Source: Lepidodermella squamata | Lineage: Eukaryota > Gastrotricha | DNA length: 64,000 bases | Reading direction: 5' to 3' | Assembly (NCBI GenBank): GCA_047495785.1 | Contig: JBLDXI010000019.1 | Span: forward strand, 3,534,001-3,598,000 | Shown here: positions 1 through 12,030 of the stretch, in pieces | Numbering within the stretch: the first letter of the stretch is position 1 | Layout: every line of letters starts with the position of its first letter | The notes under the pieces: generated by a model | Databases searched by the model: none | The model's input: only the letters and a program-made list of their open reading frames with translations | Told to the model about the DNA's origin: nothing | Made by a program: the position numbers and the translations under genes

Positions 1-758
1 ATTACGCCATAACATGATACTACAGGGTGTTCAAGGAATAATGGTTGGGCTATTTTTGGAGTTTAACTTTGGCCAGACGAAACGCGTGCTGTCAGAGCAG
101 AAACTTATTTTTCAGGAAAACCAGAAATTAGCCTTGGCCTATTTCATAGTAAATTTATACAGTTTCTTTATCGATCTCGGCTCTTACTTGCGGTCACTAA
201 TAAACGTTTTCTACCATGTCGAGGTGTGATAGGCCAGGGTTGTCCACGGGTCGAAAAATCGAGTCAGGACCAGGCCCACCAGTTGATTCGAAACCGGCCT
301 GTAGACAACTCTGTGATAGGCCGAAAACAGACCGATCGTAAACATACAGCCCAATTAATCGGTCACCCCCAATTCCCGCCCACGTCGTTATTCTTAGGAC
401 ACTTTTGTCCTTGTTATCAACGAACCAGTTGCAGTTGACCGTTGACCACCAAAGGTAATTTTGATCTTTGGTAAAACCGCCCAGGCGGAAAATTCCGTTG
501 TGAGTATTGCAAATTAAGAAATTGTGATTTTGATATTGTCTTTCTTTAACTTCTTTCGGCACACAATATGAAGAGCTAAAAAAACTGACCAAGTTAGAAA
601 TGAACAATGAAAATTGATTCTCTACCAGGCGTAAAACGACGAAGATGTTCAAAGGGTACAGGTCGTTATCATCGCTTGCGTGCCATCTGGCCAAAGTTCC
701 AAAAATAGTCCAACTATTATTTCTTGAACACCTTGTAATATTTGAATGTTTTACGCAG
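1..758. other. 5' flank or intron of gene A; no gene supported
   Basis: No ectodomain module like those of the paralogues is visible here, although the first recognisable exon of gene A (from 759) starts in phase 0 after a good acceptor (tttacgcag) and needs an upstream exon. This stretch is therefore most likely intron, with earlier exons outside the window. A 165-codon open frame on the minus strand (197-694) shows no recognised motif and is not called. Confidence 0.5.
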
Positions 759-2753
759 CTACTGGCGCATAATTTGATGTGTCCGAAAGGGTCTATCCAG
801 ACGAGGTTTTCTTACCTAAGCCCTGCAGACCTAAATAGTTACTGGACGATTTATGAGCAAAAAGATCAGCTTGTGCCTCCAGCTAATCAGACTAATGGTA
901 CAGTACGACTCTCAATTATTAAACCATCGCTCTGGAACAAAGCCGTGAGTAAATTTGATTGCGTTGCTGCCAGCGTATTGAAGATCTTTACTGCTAGAAT
1001 TTTAATCTGAGCGATTTCTATGCTGAGGTTTTACTAACTCCGATTGTTAGCACCGGATATCTGTTGGTTGTTATCTCGGATAATGCGGCTATTGTGAGGC
1101 CTGACGCTACGGGAAATTATAAATTGACTATTGACAATAACTTCGGTTTAGAAATGAATTCAACCTCAGGTTTGTTGGAACGCCAACTTTTTGATATTAT
1201 AATTCACTTCGCTTGTACCAGGTCTCACGGTATTGATACCTATGCGAAATTATTTTCCGAATTATTACACTGGTGAAGAACCCTGGGATTTTGGATCCTA
1301 CGCTACAGTCAACTTCAAAGGCGGAAATAACCTTTGCATGTATGGATCTTTTCAATACTACTGCTTTATGCAGTGCAACACATCGAACGCTTGTTTCACC
1401 CCAACTGACGTGTTCCTTTCAAGCTATATGACTTCGACATTCCTTTTGCAAGTTAGAGTTCGAGACAAGGAAGTTAGCATTGACATATGCCGCGACAATT
1501 CAACAGCCTGCACTCGCATGTTTGCTAAGACTATCAATCACAATTTGAACTTCGCAAATATGAACGCATCGCTGGGCATACTTTCATCTTTATCATACGT
1601 AGAAATTTCGTCAATCAAAGTTTGGAATTGCGCGATACCTTACACAGGAACAGGATCGGTTGAAGCACTGGCAACTATGACTGCCGATAAATTACCTGAG
1701 AGTGATAAAGGCTTGGCAACCTTTCTACCCCCTTCCTCTGGCCTGTCAACGTCTGATTGGTCTTCGTGCTCCACAACTTGTGGCATCGGTTTTAAATGGC
1801 GACTTATGTCGAATGGCTCAAAAGAGAGCCAACAGTGCTCGAATTCAGTTCGATGCCCGGCCACGGCGGAGGAGCAATCGCGTGGGGTCGATATGATCTT
1901 CTCGCCCGTTCCAACTATGGACGGTTATTTCAAAGCTAGGAGGGCGATCAAAGTAACCCTGGCGAAGAAAGTCAGTGAAATCTGCGCGAAAGGCTACTCG
2001 AAATGCTGCCCGGCTTACACTGCAGGCTCAACGAGCCCTACTTTCAATTACGTCGATGCCGATGATTTGATTGATTCGAACTACGCCAATACCTCGCTGA
2101 AGGCGAATGGTTGCTGCTTCAAGGTTACGATACTTATCAGCAAGACTACGCCAACTAAATTTTGCGAGGCTGGAGGAAAGCTGAAATCAGCCAGTCGGAA
2201 GAAGAGAGCGGCTAGTGATACCACCCTGATAAGTCAGGCTGATCTGAGCGCGGTGATTGCAGATTCAGAGTTTAAGAATGCGCTGTCGACTGAGCTTGGT
2301 TATTCCGTGACAACGAATGCCTGCTTGCCAACTGAGATTCGATGCTCAGGCGAAGACCCTCTTCTAGTCACTCCGACGCCGCAATCAGCCCAGTCTTCAT
2401 CTCAGTCTTCTCAATCAGTGTCATCGTCCAGTGGGGATTCCGGACTGAGCCAAACAACTATAATTATCATAGGATCAGTTGTAGGCGGAGTTGTAGTGCT
2501 TGGAGCAACCATTGGCCTCATTGCGTACTTCTGCTGTGTCAAGAAAAAAACAGCTAATAAGATAGCCTCCTCACCCGAGCCGTTGCACCCAAGCGATCGT
2601 AGAATTTCGACAGGGGTTGGAGCGGATGGTTGGTACACGAATCCCAATGCGGGAGTTTATGCCCCTCAGCTGGCTCCATCCAATGGAATGCCGGTTCAGT
2701 TCGCCGGTCAATATCCAATTCATTCAGAGAAGCCTTACGGCGATAATTACTAA
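759..2753 (+). CDS. Gene A: 3' part of a TSP1/furin-site type I membrane protein
   Basis: The exons are 759-944, 998-1169 and 1222-2753, with GT-AG junctions and phases 0 and 1 identical to the paralogues. They encode the last B-type module (pattern C..C..S.AC, then LLQVR, then DICR.NS..C.R.F and VWNC), followed by a TSP1-like motif WSSCSTTCG (about 1756-1785), a Cys-rich stretch with CCPAY and NGCCF, an RKKR furin-type site (2196-2207), a Ser/Gln-rich stalk, a transmembrane helix with a GSVVGG motif (about 2449-2541), and a short tail ending KPYGDNY. This predicts a cell-surface glycoprotein cleaved by a proprotein convertase about 80 residues before the membrane. Upstream exons are missing from the window. 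It is closest to the 48.8-50.7 kb copy of gene C, sharing the tail and the VYAP motif. Ligand and role are unknown. Confidence 0.85.
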
Positions 2754-2894
2754 CCCTGCCGTTGAAAAACAGGTTTTAAAGTTCAATATGCATCATTATA
2801 AACAAATTTTCCCTTGATTACGGCGAGATTTCCTGTGAGAAAGTTATGGTTCAAGTTTGAAATTCTACACTGATCCTGCGTGTTTCTTTCATTG

Positions 2895-2900
2895 AATAAA
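2895..2900 (+). promoter_or_regulatory. AATAAA polyadenylation signal of gene A
   Basis: A canonical AATAAA lies about 140 bases after the gene A stop codon and before gene B. Confidence 0.5.
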
Positions 2901-3593
2901 ACCGAGTGGTGATACAGAGGTTTATGAATTCCCATAAGAGCAGGCAACAGCGAAACAACGCTGCCAGGGAAATATCCTTTCTTCAAACTTCTCGCTAGTA
3001 TTGACCCATTTCAGCAAATTTTCTTGCAATTTACCGTCATTTTTCGAAAATTTCACGCTGAGTGGCCGAATTTCCCGCGCACCAGGTTTCGCATGTTTTG
3101 CAGCCCTCTTAAAGTTGAAAGGATCTAGACTCAGTATACAAAATGAGGATGTAGTTTTTTTATCAATTATTTTAACCTAATTAGGTGAATCATTGAAATT
3201 GTGTCGAATAGCCCCCGTTAGGGGGGCGGCATAGTGGCGTGTGCTGCTTTCAGACGAGCTGTAGTGGCTGTAATAGGTTTTGTATTTATCTGAATATCGA
3301 TCGAAATCCTGGGTTGGCAATTTCTGTCCAGTCAAGTTCAATACTTCAGCTCTCATACAATTCTCTTGCGAATATTGAAAAAATAGGCAGTCTATTTCGA
3401 AAATGGCTTTTTCAAGTTTAAACTCACGTACCTCTCTCACCTCCCAAAGCCCCTTGAGTGGCTTAAAATGTGGTTTCAATTTTATATAATCAATTGGTAG
3501 TCAAGCTGAAAACCAATAAATAATTCAGATCGCTGTTGTCGATTCTTGTGGGCGGTAAAACTGAACCTCGAAATCAATTAATACCCGAACAAA
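2901..3593. other. Intergenic region between genes A and B
   Basis: I see no open frame with recognisable content. It must hold the promoter of gene B, but no clear TATA box or other element stands out. Confidence 0.4.
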
Positions 3594-6500
3594 ATGCGAA
3601 CCTCCACGCTCGGACACGACCTGCTAAAATCTATTGAAATGCGACCTGCAAAGGCTTGGAGTTTGGCAGGGCATTGTCTTATCACTCTGGTTCTATCGCT
3701 GCTGCATGTGACGTTTGTCGAATCACAGACTGCCATCTCTTGCACAGCTCCGGTCTTCCAACCGCAATACTCTTATACTGGGTTGGAGTCAACAAATAAT
3801 TGGACATTTTTGGACCCGTCTTCGTCCAATTCAGATAAAATATCATTTGAGTATTCAACAGCCAATAGTTATAGGGGCAGTGTTGGGATGCAGAGCTTCA
3901 AAGTAAACGCCTTTTTCCAATATAATGGGAATGATACTTTTCTTTTTACAGCCATTCACGTTGGACAATTTTCTATCCGAAATAACGATGCAAGTCAATG
4001 CATCCACCGATCAAAAAATAAATCCAGGATTCGGGTTCTTTTTGACAAGCCTTGGTTTTCAAACTGTAGCTTATTCACTAAGCTACCTACCATATGCGAT
4101 AAATTCAAACATAAATATTGGTATAAAATATCTGTTTATGGTTTTATTATTTCATCGCGGCTTTTCCAGGACTAACTATTCTGGTGTTAAGCGAAAACGA
4201 CACAGTTCAAGGCGCCTGGTTTGCTGATCCAGATTCAACCAAGTGGGAAAACCTAACTGTAGGAAGCTGCGAACGTGCTGAATGGTGTTGGATCGGCTCG
4301 AAAAATCAAATTAGCTCGTTCGTGAATAACCGAAAAATAACGTGGAAAATTCGGCTCAACCTGGATAAGTTGACTGTGGAGGCGTGCGATGTTGATACCT
4401 CGACTTGTCTAAGGACTCTGGACAGCGTAGTGATGCCATCTTCTTTCCAGTCGTATTTCGGGAGTATGGACACTTACCTGATGCTCGCAGCTTCCACAGG
4501 CATGGCGATAGACGTGTACTCGGTGAAAACGTACACTTGCGGAACGGCAACAACAACGCCAGCTCCGGTGGTGAGTAGTTTCGAAAAAACGTTCATGTGA
4601 AACATTGACCAATTCTATTCTTAGCTGCAACCCCGCGGTACAAAGTGCCAGAACGGCGCGTTTCAGTCAAAGTTGTCTTTTCAAAGTTTGCCAGACGTGC
4701 CTGGTAATTGGAAACTTAACAGACAGATGCAATCCGCTGAACGGGTCGAGGATTCGAATTCCATACGACTGACATACAAATATTGGGGAACGGGTGGAAT
4801 GTGGAGCATAGAAGTACGTTGTTAAGTTCAATGGAACTTTACGAATCTTATGAAATATGACCGGAAATAATTGATAAATGGGGTTTGACATCGTGAGTTT
4901 TGATGCCACTTTCAAGATGTATTAACGAGGAGTCGAATGGTATAAAAAGGTGGTTGATAGTCATCAGGGTTGCTGAGAAAATATTAGGCTTCAAAGTTTA
5001 CATGCGAAAAATGCTAATTTTAAAAAATGCGCACTAAAAATGACTTTTGATAATAATGATAAATTCTCATGATATTTTCTTGAAGTGAGGAATCTCGCCA
5101 GATATTTAAAAAAAAAGCTGTAGTCTCTACTTCAACGTGAATCATTGACACTTTGCAGAGCATGTCTGGGCTTTTCCGTGTTTTAAGAAGGATGGGAGCA
5201 TCCTATGGGCCTGAAATTCAAAAATTTAAAATCCTCAACAACAACTGAGTAAGAGCATATTGGAACCCAAGAATCGTACTTTTTCAAGTGAACACACTTT
5301 CTGCGAAAAAATTGGGACTCGACAATACCCCTTGTTTGAGGATCCTACTCCTCGCGCTGCGTCAAACTGCTCTTAAGTCCTCAACTATCAACTATGCCTT
5401 ATAGCATCGACAAGCGAAAATAATTTTTTTGACAAGTCATATCGAAAATGTTAAGTTCTTGAAACCTTTACTTTGCATGCCGTTTCAGCGATTCACACTA
5501 TCCGATTTCTACCTGGAATTTGTGGCGTCGACAACCGCTAGTAGTAACGGCTACCCGAGTCTCGCCGTCTTCATTGCAAACAGCGCCTCCGTAATGAAAA
5601 CCAACGCGACGAACCAAGCCAGTGACGGATTTTACGGTGTAAATAAAAGCACTACTCATGGTCTGGTGATAAACTTCCCGCTCATGGACCGGTCCGAATA
5701 TTACGAATCGATTTCGGGCAATTCATTCCCGACAATGAATTACATCGACAGAGTAAACAGGCGAAATTCAATGGGTAATTACTTTGACGAATCGTTCGAT
5801 TGCGGGCTAGCAGACGCTTGTTTCAAGGCTAAGCAACACTTCATCCAGTCATACCTGAGGTCAAAATCCCTCTGGCAAATTCGCGCGCAGAACAACCAGC
5901 TCACCGTCGACATTTGCCGATACGGCACAAGTTACTGCGCCCGAGTTTTCAACAACGTATCGCTGGATATGGATTTGTCATCCGCAAGCAATTTGTCGCT
6001 AGGTATCGTCTCGACCGGCCTGTTAGATATTAATTTCGCAGTCGAAGTCAAAGTTTGGTCGGTGGGTGTTTGGGACTGCTCTAAAACCAGCGGAACATCA
6101 AACAGCAATGCTGCGCTAATCAGCTCGCCATCATGTCCGAAAGTTTTGGCTCAGTCTCAATACTCAACGACGGATTACACTGCTGTTGAGAAAAATTGGG
6201 TCTATGATCTGATGGATTATTATGTTTACGAAGGTTTTACTTCATTACCGTTGGGCATTTCGGAATCGTCACACTCGTCGAAAGTGACATCATTTGCCGC
6301 GAAAACCGTTAGTTTTCACCATGATTTTATAACAAATGTCACCACATTTTGATTCAGGCTTTTAATTTGGATGATTTCTACATCGAACTAGGCATTGGTC
6401 CATTGAACAAGGACAGATTTCAATCACAATCAAATAGCCAAGTGTATGGTGGATTTGGATTGTACATTACAAGCATCAGCCCTGAAAACTTCCAAGCTGC

Positions 6501-9067
6501 TTTGGATGAAGATGACTGGAGTAATAATTTGGGTGAGAGCGTTTAATCTTGTTGAATTTAATAGGCTACTCGATTGCTCCGTACAAGGGCTTATTCTGTT
6601 AGTTTCATTTGAAACTAGCAGCGTCTACGGCGGTTTTCTCGGACCGAATATCGACTTCAAATGGGGCTCGCGATTACGCTTGCCCTGTGGAGAATTCGAA
6701 TTATGTTGGCAGAAATCGCCGACTGTAACAAGTGCCTACTTGACCAACCGCATAGTTACTTGGAAGTTCCGGGTCAACCTGAACAAGATCAGTGTTGTAG
6801 CATGTGTTGCTGATACAACCGATTGCTTCATGACCTTAGAAAACGCGACTTTACCATCATCCCTTCAGGCGACGTTCGGTAGCTTGGATGTCTATCTTGC
6901 TGTCGCATCATTCCCAACAACATCTCTTGAGTTGTATTTTGTCAAAACTTCGGACTGTGGAACCGTCGCGACGCAAACGGTGGGTACATGATACTGTGGC
7001 TTTTGATAATCCCACGCCTAAATTCCGATTTCAGCTAAAACCGCATGACTCAATGTGCCCAAGAGGCGATTTGGTGCCAGAACTTTCCTATCAAACGTAT
7101 ACTGATTTCGCTAAATATTGGCAATACTACAACTCGAAAGCAACGATATCTCAGGCGACAGGAAAGGTCATGCTGACTTCGTCCGCCACAGGAACGGGGA
7201 CAATGTGGAGCAAAGCTGTGAGTTTTGATTGATCGTTTGCAATCTAACTTGATGCTTTCAACTGAATACAGAAATTCGCCATGACAGACTTCTACATAGA
7301 AGCTGTTGTATCCATGGCTTCAACTAGCTTAATACCGGGGGCAATCTTATTTTCAATAATCAACAGAGACTCAATTCTAACATCCGGCTACGGCGGGGAT
7401 AATATCCTTGGCTATAACAAATCTTCAAACTTGGGTGAGTTGATTCGAAAATCTTGACAAAATGTTTTTTCAACTGATGAAGTTACCCAGGCCTCGCAAT
7501 CTATGTGCAGAACTCTGGAGTATTTTATTCAAACAGGCATGATCAAGACTTCACAGACACAACAATCGACATTAGAGATTCAAATGATTCGGTGTGTTAT
7601 GATTACTACGATCCTGAAACCCAGCAATACTGCGCCTTGAAATGCTCAAAAGCTGATTTGTGCCTGACGAATACGACTCAAGTCTTCAATTTAGCCTACC
7701 TGCGAGGGACATCGCTGTGGCAAATCAGAATGAGCGGAAAAGATATTACAGTTGATGTTTGCCGCTTCAATACAACCATTTGTACTAGAATGGTGAGTGG
7801 AACAATTCAGCATAACTTGGATTTTATGAAAAGGGACATGTCCCTTGGACTTGGCTCTGTCGCCATATGGCACTATAGTGAAAACCTTGAAACACTCAGC
7901 GTTAATGTATCCTCAGTCCAAGTGTGGAACTGTTCCTACTCTTACAAAGGAGCTGAATCTGTTGAAGCTCTGGCCACAGCTACGGCTGACAGCCTTCCGG
8001 AATCTGACAATGGCCTAGCAAAGCTAATCCCGCCTTCGAAGGGTCTATCAACCTCGAGCTGGTCATCTTGCTCCACAACTTGCGGCCTAGGTCTTCAATG
8101 GCGACTACTAGCAAACGGGTTGAAAGAGAGCCAGCAATGCTCAAATCAAAATCGATGCCCTACAACTGCTGACGAGCAGGGAAAGGCGGTGGACATGCTG
8201 ATCTCGCCAGTTCCAACAATCGATGATTATTTGAAAATGAAGAAGTCTATCAAGGTCAATTTAGCGTCGAAGCTTAGCGATCTCTGTGCAAGAAATTACT
8301 CTAGATGCTGCCCTGGTTACACGTTTAGCCAAATCCCGAATTTCAAATGTGTTGAGGCGGGTGATTTGATCGACTCGAACTATGCTGATACTTCGATGAA
8401 GGTTAACGGGTGCTGTTTCAGGGTAACTTTGACCCTGAGCAAAACGGGTCCGACCAAATACTGCGATGCCGGCGGGACTTTGAAATCTGGGCGTAAAAAG
8501 CGGGCAGTCTCAGAATCTGTCGCGATTAGCCAATCAGATATGATTTCGATATTATCGGATACGGACTTTGATAAGGTAATGTCTGCTGCAATAGGTTATG
8601 CTATTGATTTCAATGGATGTCTGCCGAGTGAGACGAGATGTTCTGGGGAGGATGCAACTACTACTACTACTACTACTACTACTGCTGCTACATCTTCTAC
8701 TGCTATTAACAGCGCTACTAGCAAGCCAGCTACGGCAACAGGGATAACTGCGTCATCCAGCGATTCTGGGTTGAGTCAGAGCACAATTACTATTATCGCT
8801 GCCGTGGTTGGAGGAGTTGTTGGGCTCGGAATCATTATCGGCATTTGCGTTTATTGCTGCTGTCTTAATAAAAACAAAGTCGCCCATCAGCCTGACTCAG
8901 TTCAGCGCAGGAGCACTGTGTCGCTAGTCGGAGCAACGGATTGGTACGACTCCAAAGGAGCGTATCAAAATACGGCCAATTACAAGGCTGGAGGCTTTTA
9001 TGACAAAAAGCCTCTGCCTCTCCCAGGCTTTGGGCCGATTCATCCGAAAAAACCATATCCTTGCTGA
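3594..9067 (+). CDS. Gene B: complete four-module TSP1/furin-site type I membrane protein
   Basis: Ten exons keep frame throughout: 3594-3902, 3952-4120, 4170-4570, 4625-4813, 5489-6307, 6358-6532, 6588-6979, 7035-7217, 7272-7434 and 7491-9067. The product is about 1,458 residues. A signal peptide ends near VESQ; the second Met (3639) would give a more ordinary signal length. Ectodomain modules follow in the order A (to about residue 293), B, A and B. A modules carry EWCW and TWK.R; B modules carry LWQIR and DVCR. Next come the TSP1-like WSSCSTTCG motif (about residue 1122), a Cys-rich region, RKKR (8492-8503), a Thr-rich stalk with an (ACT)n run, a transmembrane helix (about 8779-8868) and a tail with a PIH..KPY motif. 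Unlike its paralogues, the first B module has no phase-1 intron (exon 5489-6307). I do not recognise the module family. A surface adhesion, recognition or defence receptor role is inference only. Confidence 0.85.
8655..8700 (+). repeat. (ACT)n microsatellite in the stalk of gene B
   Basis: About eight uninterrupted ACT triplets plus degenerate ones encode a Thr run in the O-glycosylation-type stalk just outside the membrane. This is a likely site of length variation. Confidence 0.8.
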
Positions 9068-9142
9068 TTATCGAACTGATTGCAGATAAGCTTACGAACT
9101 TCTCTATTTTTTGGCAATTAAGTTACTGCGCCTTGCGGCTAA

Positions 9143-9148
9143 AAATAA
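9143..9148 (+). promoter_or_regulatory. AATAAA polyadenylation signal of gene B
   Basis: AATAAA lies 76 bases after the stop codon of gene B. Confidence 0.5.
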
Positions 9149-9407
9149 ACTATTATATAAAGCAATTTTCTTCTGAATTTCCAATCTTTAGATGAGAAAT
9201 ATAGAATGGTTACCTATTATTGTTTAAAATTCCAAATAAAATCACGGCGCAGTCAGAAAATGCTGATTTTGGCACTATTGCGAAGATCGTGATTTGAGCT
9301 ATCGATATTCATAAGAATTAGGTCCACATCTATCATAATGGCTTGCTCCTAATCGTGAAACTTCTCCTGCTTTTGGCTTTTTAATGGGCGGATGCGTAAT
9401 GCGGCAG

Positions 9408-9549
9408 AGAGCGAAGTACCGCTAGGGATGGTAGGGATCATCCCTACCAGTTCCCTCGGTCCTTACAGTGAGCTCATTCAAAGACCAAAGGGGGGACCCT
9501 TATGTCGATTTTTGTGATCCCTAGCAGTTCCGCAGTCCTACTTCGCTCT
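9408..9549. mobile_element. Small foldback (MITE-like) sequence
   Basis: Outer arms AGAGCGAAGTA (9408-9418) and TACTTCGCTCT (9539-9549) are inverted, as are GCTAGGGAT (from 9421) and ATCCCTAGC (9517-9525). A further palindrome, GGTAGGGAT/ATCCCTACC, sits at about 9430-9447. This suggests a short foldback element with stacked inverted repeats. No target duplication was identified. Confidence 0.4.
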
Positions 9550-10830
9550 ATGGTAAAAATGGTGCTTTCAATGTGTAAAATGTAAAAAATTGCATTTTTT
9601 CATGCGATTTTCTCGCATCAAAATTTTTGTTTTTTTCTCCTGTCCAGCTGAAACGTGTCGAGTCCATACAGTATTAGTCCCAAAGCTTGAGATAGAGTGC
9701 GCGGACATTTTATGACGAGATCCATCGCATTATTTTCAAAAAATTAACCTTTTACCTCAACAGCTTCAACAGCTCGTGCTGGCTTCGTCTCTTGGGTCAT
9801 CGAGAAGCTATGGAAATGCTGGGAATATCGATACAGCACTCCCTCGATAAAAGCAGCTATTTAGTGGCACTGTCATAAGTAGGGCTGTTTACGATCGAAA
9901 AGGTTCAGCGCCCCAGATGGTGCTAATTTTCCCTTTTGTGATATAAATGTACGGCGACCTTGATAAAAGCACCCCTTGTTAAAAGAACGAATCTGGCGCA
10001 AGACCCCGAGCCTTACAGAGGGAGTACTGTAGAACTACTAGCTTTAAGCTAACTCACAGGATTCTACATTTCCGATAAATGAGCCACAGGTAACGGTTGG
10101 AGCTGAGCGTATGCTAATATAGAAGGAATATATAGAGTTTTACTAAATTTAGCGCACATTAAATTATTTAACGCCTTGTTCTGCCTACGCTCGACTTAAC
10201 CTCGCATTCTTTATTTGTTTTACGCTCTCCAGCGGGAAGTACAGACGGCGTGAAGATCGATGATAATTTATTATATATTAAGCTAGGCTCGTGTTCGCGT
10301 GAGAGGATTCCGATCCAATAATCAACCAGAAGAGAAAAGAAAAAGAAGACTTGGAAAACTGGGTTACAGATCTTTGACAGAGGAAGAGTGTGGAGTTCGG
10401 AGGTTTCCATTTTGGTGTTTATAGCATTAATAAACATCGGAAGGGAGAGGGAGGCAGAAGATGGCGTTTGGCCGCATTCTTCCGTTAACTAGTATAAATC
10501 GTTCTTTTTCGGTTAAACAATTTGTAAGACGTTTAAAAACGCTGCAGATTTATCTGCATGACAAAGAAAGCTTGCTTTTATAAAAAGCCATAATATAATA
10601 ATGTTCGCTTGAATAACATATAAAAAACAAAGACGTTTTCATCGACACCCACCAAATAAGCTTGGAAAACGCTGGCGGCGCCACATTGCATTCAAGGTAA
10701 CCCTGGAAGTCATCAATATTTCATTCGGGGTTACGTGGGCGAGTTACTGTTTAAAAAATAATTCAACGCAGGTCGCCGTGGGCGTTATTTTCGCGTGGTA
10801 GGCGATGCAGAATTAATTTTAGGGTGCCAA
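9550..10830. other. Intergenic region with no recognised content
   Basis: Only short unremarkable open frames occur. I see no domain, RNA gene or long repeat here. Confidence 0.4.
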
Positions 10831-11082
10831 CTTTCATACATAAATATGTATGAAATTTTTCCCTTTCATACATATTTATGTATGACAAAATTAACTTTCA
10901 TACATATTTATTTTCATTAAATTCGAGCTGAAAACATTAGGGAAATGCCAGATGACTAGATTTCTGTTTATGTGAAAGAAAAACGGGGTTCCGAAAGCGT
11001 AGTCAATTTTTTCCGCATGAAAATGGTTATTGGGGAAGCGCAAGGGCCAAAAAATCGAACTTTGTAGAAACCCGAAACTCGA

Positions 11083-11146
11083 ACTACCCTAACCCTAAAC
11101 CTTAACCGTGAGACCTAACCAAACCCTAAACCTAACCCTAACCCAA
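11083..11146 (-). repeat. Interstitial telomere-like CCCTAA repeats (left patch)
   Basis: Degenerate tandem CCCTAA units (TTAGGG on the minus strand), interspersed with CCCTAAA and CCTTAA variants, lie directly before the LINE fragment. The unit matches the common animal telomere repeat rather than the arthropod TTAGG. Confidence 0.6.
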
Positions 11147-11965
11147 ATCTTTCTTGGTACCACACAATCGTTCGGCGCCCTGGACTCTCCTTCCGCTGGC
11201 GTCGTGCCAGCTACCTCGCCCTCGTCCGCTCGATCGCTTCCTTCGGCTGCGTCGCCTTTTCGTCCGCTGCCAAGCATCAGTTGCGCCGCCTCGACGTCCT
11301 GCAGAATAAGTGCCTGCGCGCCATGCTTAACGTACGCCTCGCTGACCGTGTTCGTATCACCGAACTCGAGCGGCGCTGTCGCCTGCCTAGCCTTTCAGAG
11401 TTTTTCTGCCAGGTTCAAGCCCGCTACGCAGAGAATGCTTGCAGATATGTCCTGCCACTTCGCGAGCAAATCGAAAGCGTCCGCTTACGTCCGCCGACGA
11501 CGATGAAGTCACCCGTAGTCGTCCTCCATGACCGCCTGTCGTCGGGCCCGCTCCCTGTCTTTGTGACTTAGTCCACCCTTTCCCCTTTATTCCTTGTATT
11601 CTCCGTCCTTCTCTTATCCTCTGTTCTGTCTCTGTCCGACTTTCTCTCTATTCCTTCCTTCTGTCTCTGTTTCTTCCTTCTCATCATTCCTGTTCATGCT
11701 CTTCTCTTCATTTCCGTTGCTCTATGTCTTCTGAACTGTTCTAGCACTTTCGTTCACTTTCCTATCTACCCGCACCCGATAACACTTGAGCTTCTGATAA
11801 ATCCTTCCTTTCTGCCTCCCCAATAGTGTCATCCGCGAACTGTCTTAGACAATCGCGTGTCCTCTGTGTGCCGGCGCCTGGTCTGACATATGTATTTTCA
11901 TTGTTATTATTTTCTGCCTTTAAATTTAATTTGTATGTCAACTAAGGACAAATAAAACAGATTTT
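11147..11965 (+). mobile_element. 3' end of a LINE (non-LTR retrotransposon), C-terminal ORF2 remnant plus 3' UTR
   Basis: The frame at 11281-11571 encodes a stretch with LDVLQNKCLRAMLNVR and ADRVRITELERRC. This is the pattern downstream of the reverse transcriptase domain in many LINE ORF2 proteins, where a Leu/Arg-rich helix is followed by a short segment with the R..I..L motif. A pyrimidine-rich 3' UTR follows, with an AATAAA near 11951. The start is truncated, as is typical of LINE copies. Telomere-like repeats flank both ends. Confidence 0.6.
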
Positions 11966-11980
11966 CGTTTTCGTTCGTTC

Positions 11981-12030
11981 GAACCCGAACCCTGGCACCT
12001 AACCCTAACCCCCAACCCCAATTCCTAATC
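11981..12030 (-). repeat. Telomere-like repeats (right patch)
   Basis: CCTAACCCTAACCCCCAACCC-type units follow the LINE 3' end inside the 79-bp-TIR element, matching the patch on the left side. Confidence 0.5.

Noticed and set aside
197-694. 165-codon minus-strand open frame
   Set aside because: No recognisable motif, no exon context, and opposite to the gene family; probably chance within an intron or flank.
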